From: Ceratorhiza oryzae-sativae
Lineage: Eukaryota; Basidiomycota; Agaricomycetes; Cantharellales; Ceratobasidiaceae
Assembly: GCA_030998015.1 (NCBI GenBank)
Contig: JARWMV010000164.1
Coordinates: 1-31,627, forward strand
Direction of reading: 5' to 3'
Length of the DNA: 31,627 nt
Each line of letters begins with the position of its first letter. Position 1 is the stretch's first letter. Shown one piece after another: positions 9,714 to 17,530 of this stretch. The position numbers and the translations under genes are program-made. The notes beneath the pieces are model-generated. The model saw nothing but the letters and a program-made list of their open reading frames with translations, made no database searches and had not been told where the DNA came from.

Positions 9714-9822
9714 GAGGAGGTTAAGGGCGCTGGACTCGAACCAACGACCTTCCGTTCAATGTGTAATTGATTAGCTAGGAGATGATGAGTCAGGCTAGAC
9801 CCCTTAACCTCTACGCTACTTG
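9714..9822 (-). other. tRNA-like sequence with pol III boxes
   Basis: On the minus strand there is a box A-like TAGCGTAGAGG (9808-9818) and a perfect box B GGTTCGAGTCC (9732-9742). The latter sits in a perfect T-arm, GTTGG-TTCGAGT-CCAGC, with a T run at 9695-9699 downstream. A 9-bp complement, GGTTAAGGG/CCCTTAACC, brackets the core like an extended acceptor stem. I could not build a normal D-arm, anticodon arm and 7-bp acceptor together, so it may be a degenerate tRNA, an intron-containing tRNA or a SINE-type head. Confidence 0.4.
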
Positions 9823-9922
9823 AGATTACTTTCTCCTTGCTTATTTCCTTATTTTAAGCTTACTTCTCGACACATGGTCTGTGAATAAAACAAGCTTACA
9901 CAAAGATAATTTATTTTTATTT

Positions 9923-11209
9923 TTAAGGAAAAATAAAAAATGGCTTCCCTCCTGAGTATACCCAGTCTACGTTTTTGGATACCCATAAGTCCCCTTCTTC
10001 CCCCTCTATGTCCGTCCAACACTTCATTATGGCCGACCGGCTATTCCCCAGGATCACTGTTGGTCGTACCTTCATTGACTTCACATGAGCATATCTGCCT
10101 GTGAAGTCTGCTTCGTACTGGCTCAGGGCTTTGAGCAAGTACTTCCCGTTTGACTGGACCATGTCATCCAGGATCCAGATGTCGGTGTCCTCCGACAGAT
10201 TCCCCACGTTCCAGACGTTGCACATCCTGCTATGGGAGCCCTTGGATCGCGCATACGCCGTCTTCCCAGTTCCTGTTTCGCCTTCGATCACCAGGATGCG
10301 ATGGCGCACGCCCCTCCCTCTCTTCTCAGGCTCTTCCGCAAACCATCGGTCCGCCCTGTCGATGTGCGCCCGGTCTTCTGGGACTTCCAACTCCACCGGG
10401 ATTGCAGGCATGCATCCCCGGTCCTCCTTATACGTGTACTCAGCATATGCTCGTACCGAGTTCCACGTTGTCACCATCTGGAGGGGGCGCAGGCGCTTGA
10501 ATGCCTGGTAGTATTCTTTTTTTGTCGCTGAGGCAACAATCTCCGCCCCGTCCTCCAGGTCCGCCTCCGCCCTCGACCTTTTCCTGCCCTTCCCCTTCAC
10601 CAGGATTTCCTCCAACCTTTCCAAGGTCAGGTCCCCCGCCATCAGCTCCTCTACCTCCTCGCCGTTAGCTCCGACGTCCTTCCAGAGGTAGTTGAAAGCC
10701 TCCCTTGCAGGGTTGCCTCCTGGTCCATCCTTGAGGTCCTTCGGCAGGATGTTGGGGTGTTGCCCCTCGAAGTCCCAGAACCGGGTGTTCTGGGTGTTCC
10801 AGCCGCCCTTCCGCTCCTGACTGATGGAGAGGGCGTGGACATGGAGGGGCTGGGTCGGGTCGTAGTTTGGTTCCTCGGGGTTGTGGCGTTCCACCACTGC
10901 CAAAGTCGCCCAATGATTTGGCCGTTGGCGGCAGAATGCCTCGTATCGGGCGACGAGCCCACTTGAGGGCTGATCGCGTAGCTTCGACCAGGTCAGCAGC
11001 ACCGCCCTGGTCTGGACACGGAACCGAGGGGCCGGCGCGGTTTCGGTCGGCTCTTCGGACCCTCGATCCGTCGGCGTAGGCTGCATAGAAGCGGGTGAGG
11101 GGGCTCGGCTTGATACCGAGGGCGCTGGCGATGGCGACGCCGACCTCCGCCCTTCGCTTGATCCGCTTGGCTGGGGTGTTGCCACGTTCGATCCATTTCC
11201 GCTTAGCAT
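9923..11209 (-). CDS. rep: CRESS-DNA-virus-type replication initiator (Rep), endogenous
   Basis: An intact 428-residue frame. After a 60-residue Ser/Pro/Thr-rich N-terminus comes an HUH endonuclease domain. Motif I is VLLTWSK (70-76), motif II HVHALSI (His123, His125), a geminivirus/genomovirus-like FEGQHPNI segment lies at 147-154, and motif III is YLWKD (Tyr174, Lys177). A superfamily 3 helicase domain follows: Walker A GETGTGKT (310-317), Walker B WILDDM (345-350) and motif C VILGN (385-389). Known Reps of this type nick DNA at an origin stem-loop through the Tyr and unwind it for rolling-circle replication. All core residues are present and no stop interrupts them. A CTTATATAG box lies about 80 bp upstream (11280-11292). 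The gene sits inside an LTR element, divergent from the gene at 11751. Closest named groups are Genomoviridae/Geminiviridae-like endogenous Reps; exact placement needs a tree. Confidence 0.92.
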   Translation of the reverse strand: MLSGNGSNVATPQPSGSSEGRRSASPSPAPSVSSRAPSPASMQPTPTDRGSEEPTETAPAPRFRVQTRAVLLTWSKLRDQPSSGLVARYEAFCRQRPNHWATLAVVERHNPEEPNYDPTQPLHVHALSISQERKGGWNTQNTRFWDFEGQHPNILPKDLKDGPGGNPAREAFNYLWKDVGANGEEVEELMAGDLTLERLEEILVKGKGRKRSRAEADLEDGAEIVASATKKEYYQAFKRLRPLQMVTTWNSVRAYAEYTYKEDRGCMPAIPVELEVPEDRAHIDRADRWFAEEPEKRGRGVRHRILVIEGETGTGKTAYARSKGSHSRMCNVWNVGNLSEDTDIWILDDMVQSNGKYLLKALSQYEADFTGRYAHVKSMKVRPTVILGNSRSAIMKCWTDIEGEEGDLWVSKNVDWVYSGGKPFFIFP

Positions 11210-11750
11210 CGTTTACAGTTTTAGAGGTATTTGGGGACTGGGAAGGGAGCATGAGAATGCGGGTTATCTCGGGCCTTGTGCTTGTCTATATAAGCTGCAA
11301 GGTCCGTTTTGATTGTCACATGACTCTGTCTTGCATTTGTTGTGATCACATGACCTTGTTTTGATGATGACGCATCTCCAAGGGGTGCCCTCCCATCCGT
11401 TCCTCCGCATCGGCCTTGATCCTCGCTACGCTCGGGGCCTCTGCTCCCCCACTTCGGTCGGTGCCCCCTCTCCGACCCCTCCGGTAGTTAGGGGATAGCG
11501 TATATTCACGTGACTAGGCTAGGTCATGTGATTCCTGTGCTTTGTTGTTTGTTTTCCGGCAGGTGGTCACGTGACTAGGCTAGGTCATGTGATTCCTGTG
11601 CTTTGTTGTTTGTTTTCTGGCAGATGGTCACGTGTCTGTTGGTGTCACCTGACCAGACCTTGTTTTGATGTTTGTGCAAGTTATTGTGTTGCACCGTGAT
11701 TTTTTAATGTTCGTGGTTTTGTTGTTTTCCTTCCTCATCCCGTCTTTACT
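11210..11750. promoter_or_regulatory. Divergent promoter between Rep and the Cys-rich gene
   Basis: A 541 bp non-coding gap separates the starts of two outward-facing genes. It contains TATATAAG near 11284-11291 (usable by Rep), a 61-bp tandem repeat at 11506-11627 and three TCACGTG cores. No CRESS-virus nonanucleotide of the TAATATTAC type is seen. Confidence 0.6.
11506..11627. repeat. 61-bp tandem duplication upstream of the Cys-rich gene
   Basis: Two near-identical 61-bp units (11506-11566, 11567-11627) each begin TCACGTGACTAGGCTAGG and end with TTTTCYGGCAG plus a few bases. A third unit starts at 11628 with TCACGTG only. The palindrome TCACGTGA also occurs in each LTR unit. Confidence 0.9.
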
Positions 11751-12291
11751 ATGCGTGTTATTTCCCTTAACTACAATCCCCTTGACTGCACCTGCTGGTC
11801 TCTCCCTGAGGGGGAGTACTGCGCCTACTGTGATGCCGTGTGCGACGCCTCCCTTGAAGACTTCTATCGAGGTGTTGGGGACTGGTTCTTCTGTGGGGTG
11901 CCCGGTATGTGTGTTCGTTCTTCGTCGTTCTCACGTAGCTAACTTGTTCTGTAGAAGAGCGCATCCTCCTTGATGGTCGGGCCCATGAGGCCACCCTTGA
12001 GCGTGTCTGGGCGCTCGTTGATCAGGACTGCCGGTTATTTGAGGAGCGGCAACACCAGGCTGCCCTTGCTGAGTTTTTTGAGGAGGGCTCGGCCCCTTTG
12101 TTCGACGAGGCCTCACCCTTTGCGGCTTCTGGTTCTGGATGTTTCCAGAACTATATGGCCGATCTCCCAGGGGGGGAGGCCCCCTGGCTGTTGCCTGAGA
12201 ACCGGCCGGTGGTTCTGCGGCCCGTACTACTAGGAAGGATAAGAAGGCAAAAAAACCCTATACCCGGCCCCTCAAGGGCAAGAAAAAATAG
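11751..12291 (+). CDS. Unknown Cys-rich protein, one intron, possible late frame change
   Basis: Exon 1 (11751-11904) encodes 51 residues with six Cys (13, 15, 24, 27, 31, 48). An intron at 11905-11954 has perfect fungal signals: GTATGT donor, GCTAAC branch site and TAG acceptor. It joins in frame to an acidic exon 2 (from GAERILLDG-like codons to the PWLLPENR segment near 12200). The frame then appears to shift somewhere between 12200 and 12235: another frame gives a Lys-rich tail (KDKKAKK, ending KGKKK) with a TAG at 12289-12291, while the original frame runs on into antisense DNA. I do not recognise the protein; the spaced Cys could bind zinc. It is divergent from Rep and convergent with the gene at 12372-13191, with an AT-rich gap between the 3' ends. 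Confidence 0.5.
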
Positions 12292-12371
12292 AAAACATTT
12301 TGAAATGTATTATTATATGATTATGAAAATTATTCTTAAGACATTCCAAAAACGTGTGATAGGCCCGATAA

Positions 12372-13191
12372 TCACAGGGGCTCCGGGGCCAGCAGGGGCA
12401 CTTCCTCCAGGGCGCCTGCCAGCTCATCCTCCCATTTGGCCCAATCCGTTTGGACTCCCTCTTGGGCCGGGTCCGGGGTTGGTTCCTTTATCGTTACTCT
12501 CGGCTCCTCCTCCTTCACCACCAGGGACTCCAGGCTTGCGTGAGGCTCGACATATCTGTGTCGTAACCGTGCAGGTTTGGGCGTACCTTCACCCAGTTAC
12601 GGAAGTCGGCCAAGTTTGCTTCCTTCAACCTGATGGCAGTAAACATTTCATCAGTGGTAGTGGCCTCAAGCAGTCCCACATACGGTGCCGCCGGTGCCAG
12701 CTTCCACTGCTCCAACAGTGCCTTTGCCCGGCGCTCCACCTCCCAGTCCCCTCCGTCTGCCATTTGGCCTGTGGCCCTCCTCTGTTGCCTTGCTGCCTTG
12801 GTCACCACGTCGACTGTTGGTCCCACGATATTGTCGACGACATACATCGGTGTTCTTAACAAGGCGTTTCTCGTCGTTGTTGGCTTCGGCTTCCATGCCA
12901 TGTCAGGACCCCTAACCTGGGATCCAGGTACTTGTCATCGTCAATCCAGTTCCTTTCATCCCTTAACTTCTTTGGGATGTACACTAGGTTAGCCCCTGGC
13001 AACAGTCGTTCGGCGTACCTCTGGGCGTCTTCCACACTGGAGCAGTACATCCCTGGTTTAGGACGATTTTCCCTGCCAGGGTAGGGTGCTGGCCGCCTGG
13101 TGGTGGGTGGCTGCCGAAGTGGGGCCACCTGATTTTCGGCAAGTGGGGTGTAACGGTTGGGATGTGCGATTGGGTGAGTGACGAAAGGCAT
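12372..13191 (-). CDS. Unknown protein of the cargo region, coding in three successive frames
   Basis: The first segment starts MPFVTHPIAHP at 13191, is Pro/Arg-rich, and reads to the WIDDDKYLDPR segment near 12920. The second frame takes over by 12901 (MAWKPKP) and runs to the FRNWVK segment near 12570. A third frame continues with an acidic tail (SLVVKEEEP ... EEVPLLAPEPL) to TGA at 12372-12374. The second junction fits a 41-bp intron starting GTACGC after FRNWVK and ending GTCGAG. The first junction has no clean intron, so it may be a frameshift. No family is recognised; length (about 250 residues), basic start and acidic end are all that can be said. It begins 88 bp after the integrase-chromodomain stop, in the same orientation as the retroelement. 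Confidence 0.45.
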
Positions 13192-13278
13192 GCTTTTGGG
13201 GTTTTGCAGGTGTGTTGTGGTGCAAGTGAGGTAGTAGAGCGGGCTCTGGCCTTTCTTGGGTATCCTGGATGGCTCCTT

Positions 13279-14367
13279 TTAAAGCTTTCCAGATCCTCGT
13301 TTGGTTCTCTTTGGCCTGCCTTTCGAGTCACCTGAGTGCTGACTTGTCTTGACTGGCATTGGTGCGTCTGGTAAGCGCCTTTGCAAGTCATTTAGAACCT
13401 CTTTCATGTCAGCAAACTTGCTGGCACGTTCCATTGTGTCTTCTATTGGGTCGTAGCCCTTCCATCTGATTTGGTAAAACAGCTCGCCATTCCGCCATTC
13501 ATAATTTGCAATGTGGTCCACCTCGTATTCCTCCTCTCCTTTTTCCGTTATGATTGGTGGTGGTTTGGCCTGCCTTCTTTGGAAGTCTTTATCTTCTGTG
13601 AATGGCGAGAGGAGATTTACATGGAATACATTGTGTACACGTATGGTTTTAGGTAGGTCCAGGCGATATGCGTGGGATGAGATCTTTTCTGTGATTTCAA
13701 AGGGCCCCCCTTTTCGGTTGTCCAGTTTCTTGGAGGGTCTCTTGGACGAGAGGTTTGTTAGGAGCAGCCAAACCTTGTCTCCTACCTTGAATTCCCTCCC
13801 TTTCTTTTCCATTTGTTGGTGTAATTCCATTGAGGCTCTTGCCTCATCCCATACCTTTTCCATTTGATTACGCATGTTGTCTGCGGCGGGTGCCTCAGAT
13901 GGTTCTTCTCCCTCTCGGACAACCCATCTTGGGTTTTTTCCATATACTGTTTCAAATGGGGTTTGTCCTGTTGTAGCATTTACATGGTTGTTATGGCAGA
14001 ATTCGGCAATGGGTAACCATTTTACCCAATCATCTTGTCTATAATTGCAGAAGGTTCTTAAGAACCCTTCTACCCATTGATTTGTCCTTTCCCTTGGCCT
14101 TCCTGCTTCAGTTGTTTTCCGGAGCTCATTTCCTAGATCGGTTACCCGTTGTTCTAGTGCGATTAGGATCTCCCCTGTGTTTTCGGTTTTCTTCTCTAAG
14201 CTTTCGAGCTTTCGCTCTTGCATTCCCAGTACCCGGTTTATTTCCATGGAGATGTCCTTTAATTCTTTTATCAGGTTCCCCATTTCTGCTTTTAGGTCGT
14301 CCTGGTTCTTTGCCACATAGAGGACATTTTTGTTGGATGTTTCCATAGACCTTACCATCCAGTCCAC
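13279..14367 (-). CDS. Fusion of gag coiled coil to integrase C-terminus with chromodomain
   Basis: A 362-residue frame. Residues 1-86 are a charged Gag-like coiled coil (IKELKDISMEI, LESLEKKTEN). From about residue 88 the sequence is the end of a gypsy integrase catalytic core (RERTNQWVEGFLRTFCNYR, TPFETVYGKNPRW). The GPF/Y segment follows (about 207-230), then a chromodomain (about 279-320; YEVDHI, IRWKGYDP) and a basic tail. Everything from gag's C-terminus through protease, RT, RNase H and the integrase N-terminus is missing, a deletion of several kb with an in-frame join. Chromodomains in such integrases guide insertion to marked chromatin. In the usual TWE position of the chromodomain this copy has TME. 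It cannot integrate alone because the catalytic triad is incomplete. Confidence 0.85.
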   Translation of the reverse strand: MDWMVRSMETSNKNVLYVAKNQDDLKAEMGNLIKELKDISMEINRVLGMQERKLESLEKKTENTGEILIALEQRVTDLGNELRKTTEAGRPRERTNQWVEGFLRTFCNYRQDDWVKWLPIAEFCHNNHVNATTGQTPFETVYGKNPRWVVREGEEPSEAPAADNMRNQMEKVWDEARASMELHQQMEKKGREFKVGDKVWLLLTNLSSKRPSKKLDNRKGGPFEITEKISSHAYRLDLPKTIRVHNVFHVNLLSPFTEDKDFQRRQAKPPPIITEKGEEEYEVDHIANYEWRNGELFYQIRWKGYDPIEDTMERASKFADMKEVLNDLQRRLPDAPMPVKTSQHSGDSKGRPKRTKRGSGKL

Positions 14368-14884
14368 GTTTCCTTCTTGTCGGGTTAGTGATATTTGACA
14401 CTGATTTACCTGTGATTGCCTTTTCTAGTTCCCTATGATTATTGTCTCTAAGTTCCTTGAGCCCCGCCCTGATGGCCGTGGCAATGGTGTGAATAGGGTT
14501 GGCAGTGGCTATGGTTCCGGGACCTGGCTGGGGTTGTGTCCTTGCCTCTTCCGCCAAGGCCATGCCTTGTTCGTATATGGTTCGGGTCATATCTTCTACC
14601 TCATCCCTTTCTGGATTTGAGATATCTTCTGGGTCTGGATTTATCAGGTGAATTGGCGGTTGAGGGCTGCGGAGTGGTATTCCCCCTATTTCCCCTCCCA
14701 GGATGGGGGCCCGAGTGGGGTTGGGTTGAGCCACTGGTCGTGGGTTTTGTGGCAACCCCCCTGGCATTCCTTGGAGGGTCTCGTCTGGGTTACCTTCCGC
14801 CTCTGGGGAAGCAATGGGTTTGGGTGATTGTGGCCTACTGTTTGCCACCCTGCTTTGAGATCGAGTTTGTGGTCTCTGTGACAT
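14368..14884 (-). pseudogene. gag: Gag N-terminus, separated from the fusion by a one-base frameshift
   Basis: It starts at ATG 14884 (MSQRPQTRSQSR), 121 bp inside the right LTR. It is Pro/Gln-rich and reads coherently to about the NITNPTRRK codons near 14380. From there the sense continues one frame over into the 362-residue fusion (GNVDWM...), so a single base gained, or two lost, within the AAGAAGGAAA stretch breaks what was one gene. The original frame runs on as noise to 14126. Together with 13279-14367 this would have been a single Gag-integrase/chromodomain product of about 530 residues. Confidence 0.75.
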
Positions 14885-15005
14885 AGTTTCTTTGTGTTCT
14901 CTTATGTATCACAGGAGTTAGCTGGTTTTCTCGTGTACTCAGCCCTTAGTATCTGTGCAGTATACTTATGTTCGCCACTAGTTAAGTTAAGAGCTTGCTT
15001 TATAA
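14885..15005 (-). other. 5' leader of the Rep-bearing element
   Basis: 121 bp lie between the 5' LTR and the gag start. The primer binding site should begin at 15005 (minus-strand TTATAAAGCAAG...); I do not recognise the tRNA. Confidence 0.6.
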
Positions 15006-15787
15006 TGTCGTGACCCTCTGGAGGCTCCCTTGTGGAGCACTTAAGTAGTGGCTGCGTTGACGGTTTGGTGCTATGCAGTATGTATTGAGTGTTCTAGTTA
15101 CAGTGTTTGCTATGGTCTATGGTGGTTGACGAGATAAAGCAAGCTGAGGCATCCAGTCTTGCTTTATCCTCCTTATATATACCTGTGGCTGCGGTGGCTG
15201 CAGACGTATTATCTAAGCACACTCCGCAGTAGGTGTAGGTCATGTACAGTACTATGGGTTAGGTAATTGTTTGTCTTAAGTTTGTGCGGCTCCGAATCTT
15301 ATAGAGCCGCACGAGGTCCGAGGGTCATGTGACCTTTGGACTTAAGCACCTGGCGCTTAATCGCTGAATAAGCGCCGAGGTCACGTGACAACTCGCTCCT
15401 CGCTCCAGGTAACATGGGAGAGAAACGCTGGAGCGAGTTCAGGGTAACCACCGGCGCTTAATCGTTATGTATGTAAGCGCCGAGATCACGTGACAACTCG
15501 CTCCTCGCTCCAGGTAACATGGGAGAGAAACGCTGGAGCGAGTTCAGGGTAACCACCGGCGCTTAATCGTTAGGTAAGCGCCGAGATCACGTGACAACTC
15601 GCTCCTCGCTCCAGGTAACATGGGAGAGAAACGCTGGAGCGAGTTCAGGGTAACCACCGGCGCTTAATCGTTAGGTAAGCGCCAAGATTACGTGATCCTG
15701 TTTATGGTTTGTTCCGCTTCGGGAAAAATGCCATAAATCTGTACAATATTCGGTTGTTAGGTTATGTCTGCTAGGCGGGTCATAACA
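15006..15787 (-). repeat. LTR, 5' side of the Rep-bearing element (family B)
   Basis: A 782 bp unit starts TGTCGTGACCC and ends GGGTCATAACA. It is nearly identical to 8946-9624 but has four stem-loops instead of three. The difference of 103 bp is one 101-bp unit plus small indels, including a 4-base loop expansion at 15461-15473. Confidence 0.95.
15352..15683. repeat. 101-bp tandem units with stem-loops in right LTR
   Basis: GGCGCTTA/TAAGCGCC stem-loops lie at 15352-15376, 15453-15481, 15558-15582 and 15659-15683. The second loop is expanded from 9 to 13 bases (ATCGTTATGTATG), giving a 105-bp step to the third. The others keep the 101-bp period. Confidence 0.92.
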
Positions 15788-16139
15788 AATGGGGCCAACT
15801 GATGTGATCAGTCAGCCACTGTTGGTGCATTAGTTATGTGGCTAGAGGGATTAGTAACTGCCAATCACCTGCATACTGATCCACCATTCATGCTGACTCA
15901 CTCCCTCCACTTTGCTTACCGATCTGCCATTCATGCTCACTGATACCAAATCATGTATGCTTATGTGATCATGTACATAGAGGAGTATAAATACAGCCAT
16001 GAAGCTGCTCTGGGTCCCCCAGATTGCTTCATCTTGACATCCCCCCCACTATACTGGGGGGCAGGCTGGTGAAACCAGCCTGTCCCCATCACCTCTACTA
16101 CACACACACACACACCCAGGCAAGCAGTGGGTTGTGACA
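15788..16139. other. Relic repeat with TATA box and CA microsatellite
   Basis: No gene is seen. TATAAATA at 15986-15993 is followed by a C/T-rich stretch in an LTR-promoter-like context. A CA/AC run lies near 16099-16115. The sequence has almost no CpG. A resemblance to 6900-7240 (repeated ACTGATCACTGCCATTC-like phrases) suggests one old repeat family. Confidence 0.45.
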
Positions 16140-17515
16140 TCTTGAGGTGCATATAAAAGGCTTGTGCTGCCTGTTTGAGACTGTAAATCACTTTATTGAG
16201 CTTTCAAATGGATTGCAGGCCTTCAACAAAGCCTGGAGGTTACTCCATATAAGTCTCCTTGTCAAGATCCCCATGCAAAAAAGTGGTTTTAACATTGATT
16301 TGAAGAAGTCCAAGATTGAGAGCAGCTACAATGCTTAAAAGCATCTGTAAGGAATCAGCAACAGCAACAGGTGATGAAATTTGAACAAAATTGACTCCAG
16401 GGTGTTGAGAAAAGCCCATCACAACTAATTGAGCCTTGTAGTGCATGATTTTGCCATCAGGACCATGCTTATAGTCAAACACCCACTCTGCATTTAACAA
16501 CATTTTTTGTTGATAGGTTGGCCCACAAGCATCCAGACTTTGTGCTGCTCAATTGATTTGAGCTGTTCTGTCATCACCTAAAGCCATAGATTTGCATCTG
16601 GGCAACACATAGCTTCCTCAAACATTTGAGGTGGCAATTCCATCATCACAGTAAGTGCCTCTTCATTCTCTTGTCTGTCTGTATGTGCTAAAACACCCAC
16701 TTGCACTCCATGTCATACTGGTGCTCTTTGTTCACATAGATTGACACAGAGGTAGTGGGTCTTGCTGTAAAACTGCAATCTCTTGCTCTTCAGGCTCCAA
16801 GTCTGAGCTATTGGAAGGTATGATTTCTGGTTCATTGGGTATGTGCACAGGTTCTGACAATTCAAATGGTTCATCAGATAATTTTGGTGAATGAGTCTTG
16901 ATTTGGATTGGCAGTAATTCATCCAATTTACCCTCCTCATCATCTGTTGGACTCTCATCATGGTCCTTAATAACCACACACTGCCAATTGTCTAGCACTT
17001 TGTCAAAGACCATGTCACATGATGTGATTATACAACTGATACTGCACTGAGCAAGCATGTGTGCCTTCCTATTAGGGGCAAATCCAAGTTATATGCACTT
17101 GATTGAGCATGCTTGGAGTTTCATGTGTGTATTGTCTGGCACACAGGCCCAGGCCTTGCATCCAAAGATAAGTAATCCAGACACATTTGGAATCTTGCCA
17201 CTAAATGCTTTGCTTGGTGTTTGGCCATCTAGGTGTTTCTTTGGTGTTATGTTCCAGAGGTGAGTTGCATGTAGGATTGTGTAACCCCAATACTTCTCAG
17301 GTAAATGTGTGTCAAATTGCATTGTGTGTTGACAATTGTTTAGGGTGTGTATTGCTCATTCAGCTACACCATTGCTTGCTGATGAATCAGCCTTGGTCTT
17401 CTGGTGCTGAATCCCCTCAGATTGCAGGAAAGCCTCAAAGGCATTTGAACCATACTTGACACTGCCATCTGTTTGTAAATGTTTAATTTGTGTTGTAAGC
17501 CACCCTCAATTTCCC
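16140..17515 (-). pseudogene. Ty1/copia pol relic (integrase end and RT start)
   Basis: On the minus strand, from 17515 down, come integrase core remnants: a TDGS segment, then NGVAE with the Arg of the usual ER replaced by a stop, then LPEKYWGYTI and FGCKAWACVPD segments at 17089-17322. An acidic linker follows (about 16732-17058). An RT start comes next (16240-16503: KAQLVVMGFSQ, QINVKTTFLHGDL) and the SLKQAAQAFY segment near 16150-16190. Integrase before RT defines copia. RT motifs with the YVDD active site and RNase H are missing, several stops break the frame, and CpG is nearly absent. This is a dead, truncated copy. Confidence 0.88.
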
Positions 17516-17530
17516 TCCCCTCTTTTCCCT

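Larger units (their letters stand above)
8946..15787 (-). mobile_element. LTR-bounded element carrying a CRESS-type Rep gene and other cargo
   Basis: Two direct LTRs (8946-9624 and 15006-15787) bound 5.4 kb. Minus orientation is fixed by gag at the right end, integrase/chromodomain next, and a polypurine tract abutting the left LTR. The retroviral portion (13279-14884) is a gag N-terminus joined to an integrase C-terminus, with no protease, RT or RNase H, so the element is non-autonomous. From 13278 down to the polypurine tract lie three non-retroviral genes and a tRNA-like sequence. CpG is plentiful throughout, unlike the surrounding relic DNA, so this element is younger or not methylated. 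The flanking five bases differ (TTCAG and AATGG), so no target duplication supports a simple insertion. Confidence 0.85.

Noticed and set aside
9714..9822. A normal functional tRNA gene
   Set aside because: The T-arm and box B are perfect, but I could not fold a standard acceptor, D-arm and anticodon arm together, so it is listed only as tRNA-like.
11210..11750. A CRESS-virus replication origin between the divergent genes
   Set aside because: No TAATATTAC-like nonanucleotide at the top of a stem-loop is visible here; only direct repeats and CACGTG palindromes.
12098..12859. 253-codon plus-strand frame continuing beyond the Cys-rich gene
   Set aside because: Past about 12290 it crosses AT-rich spacer and then lies antisense to the better-supported gene at 12372-13191.
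15788..16139. 3' LTR of the copia relic
   Set aside because: The TATA box points on the plus strand while the relic is on the minus strand, and no LTR ends or polypurine tract join them.
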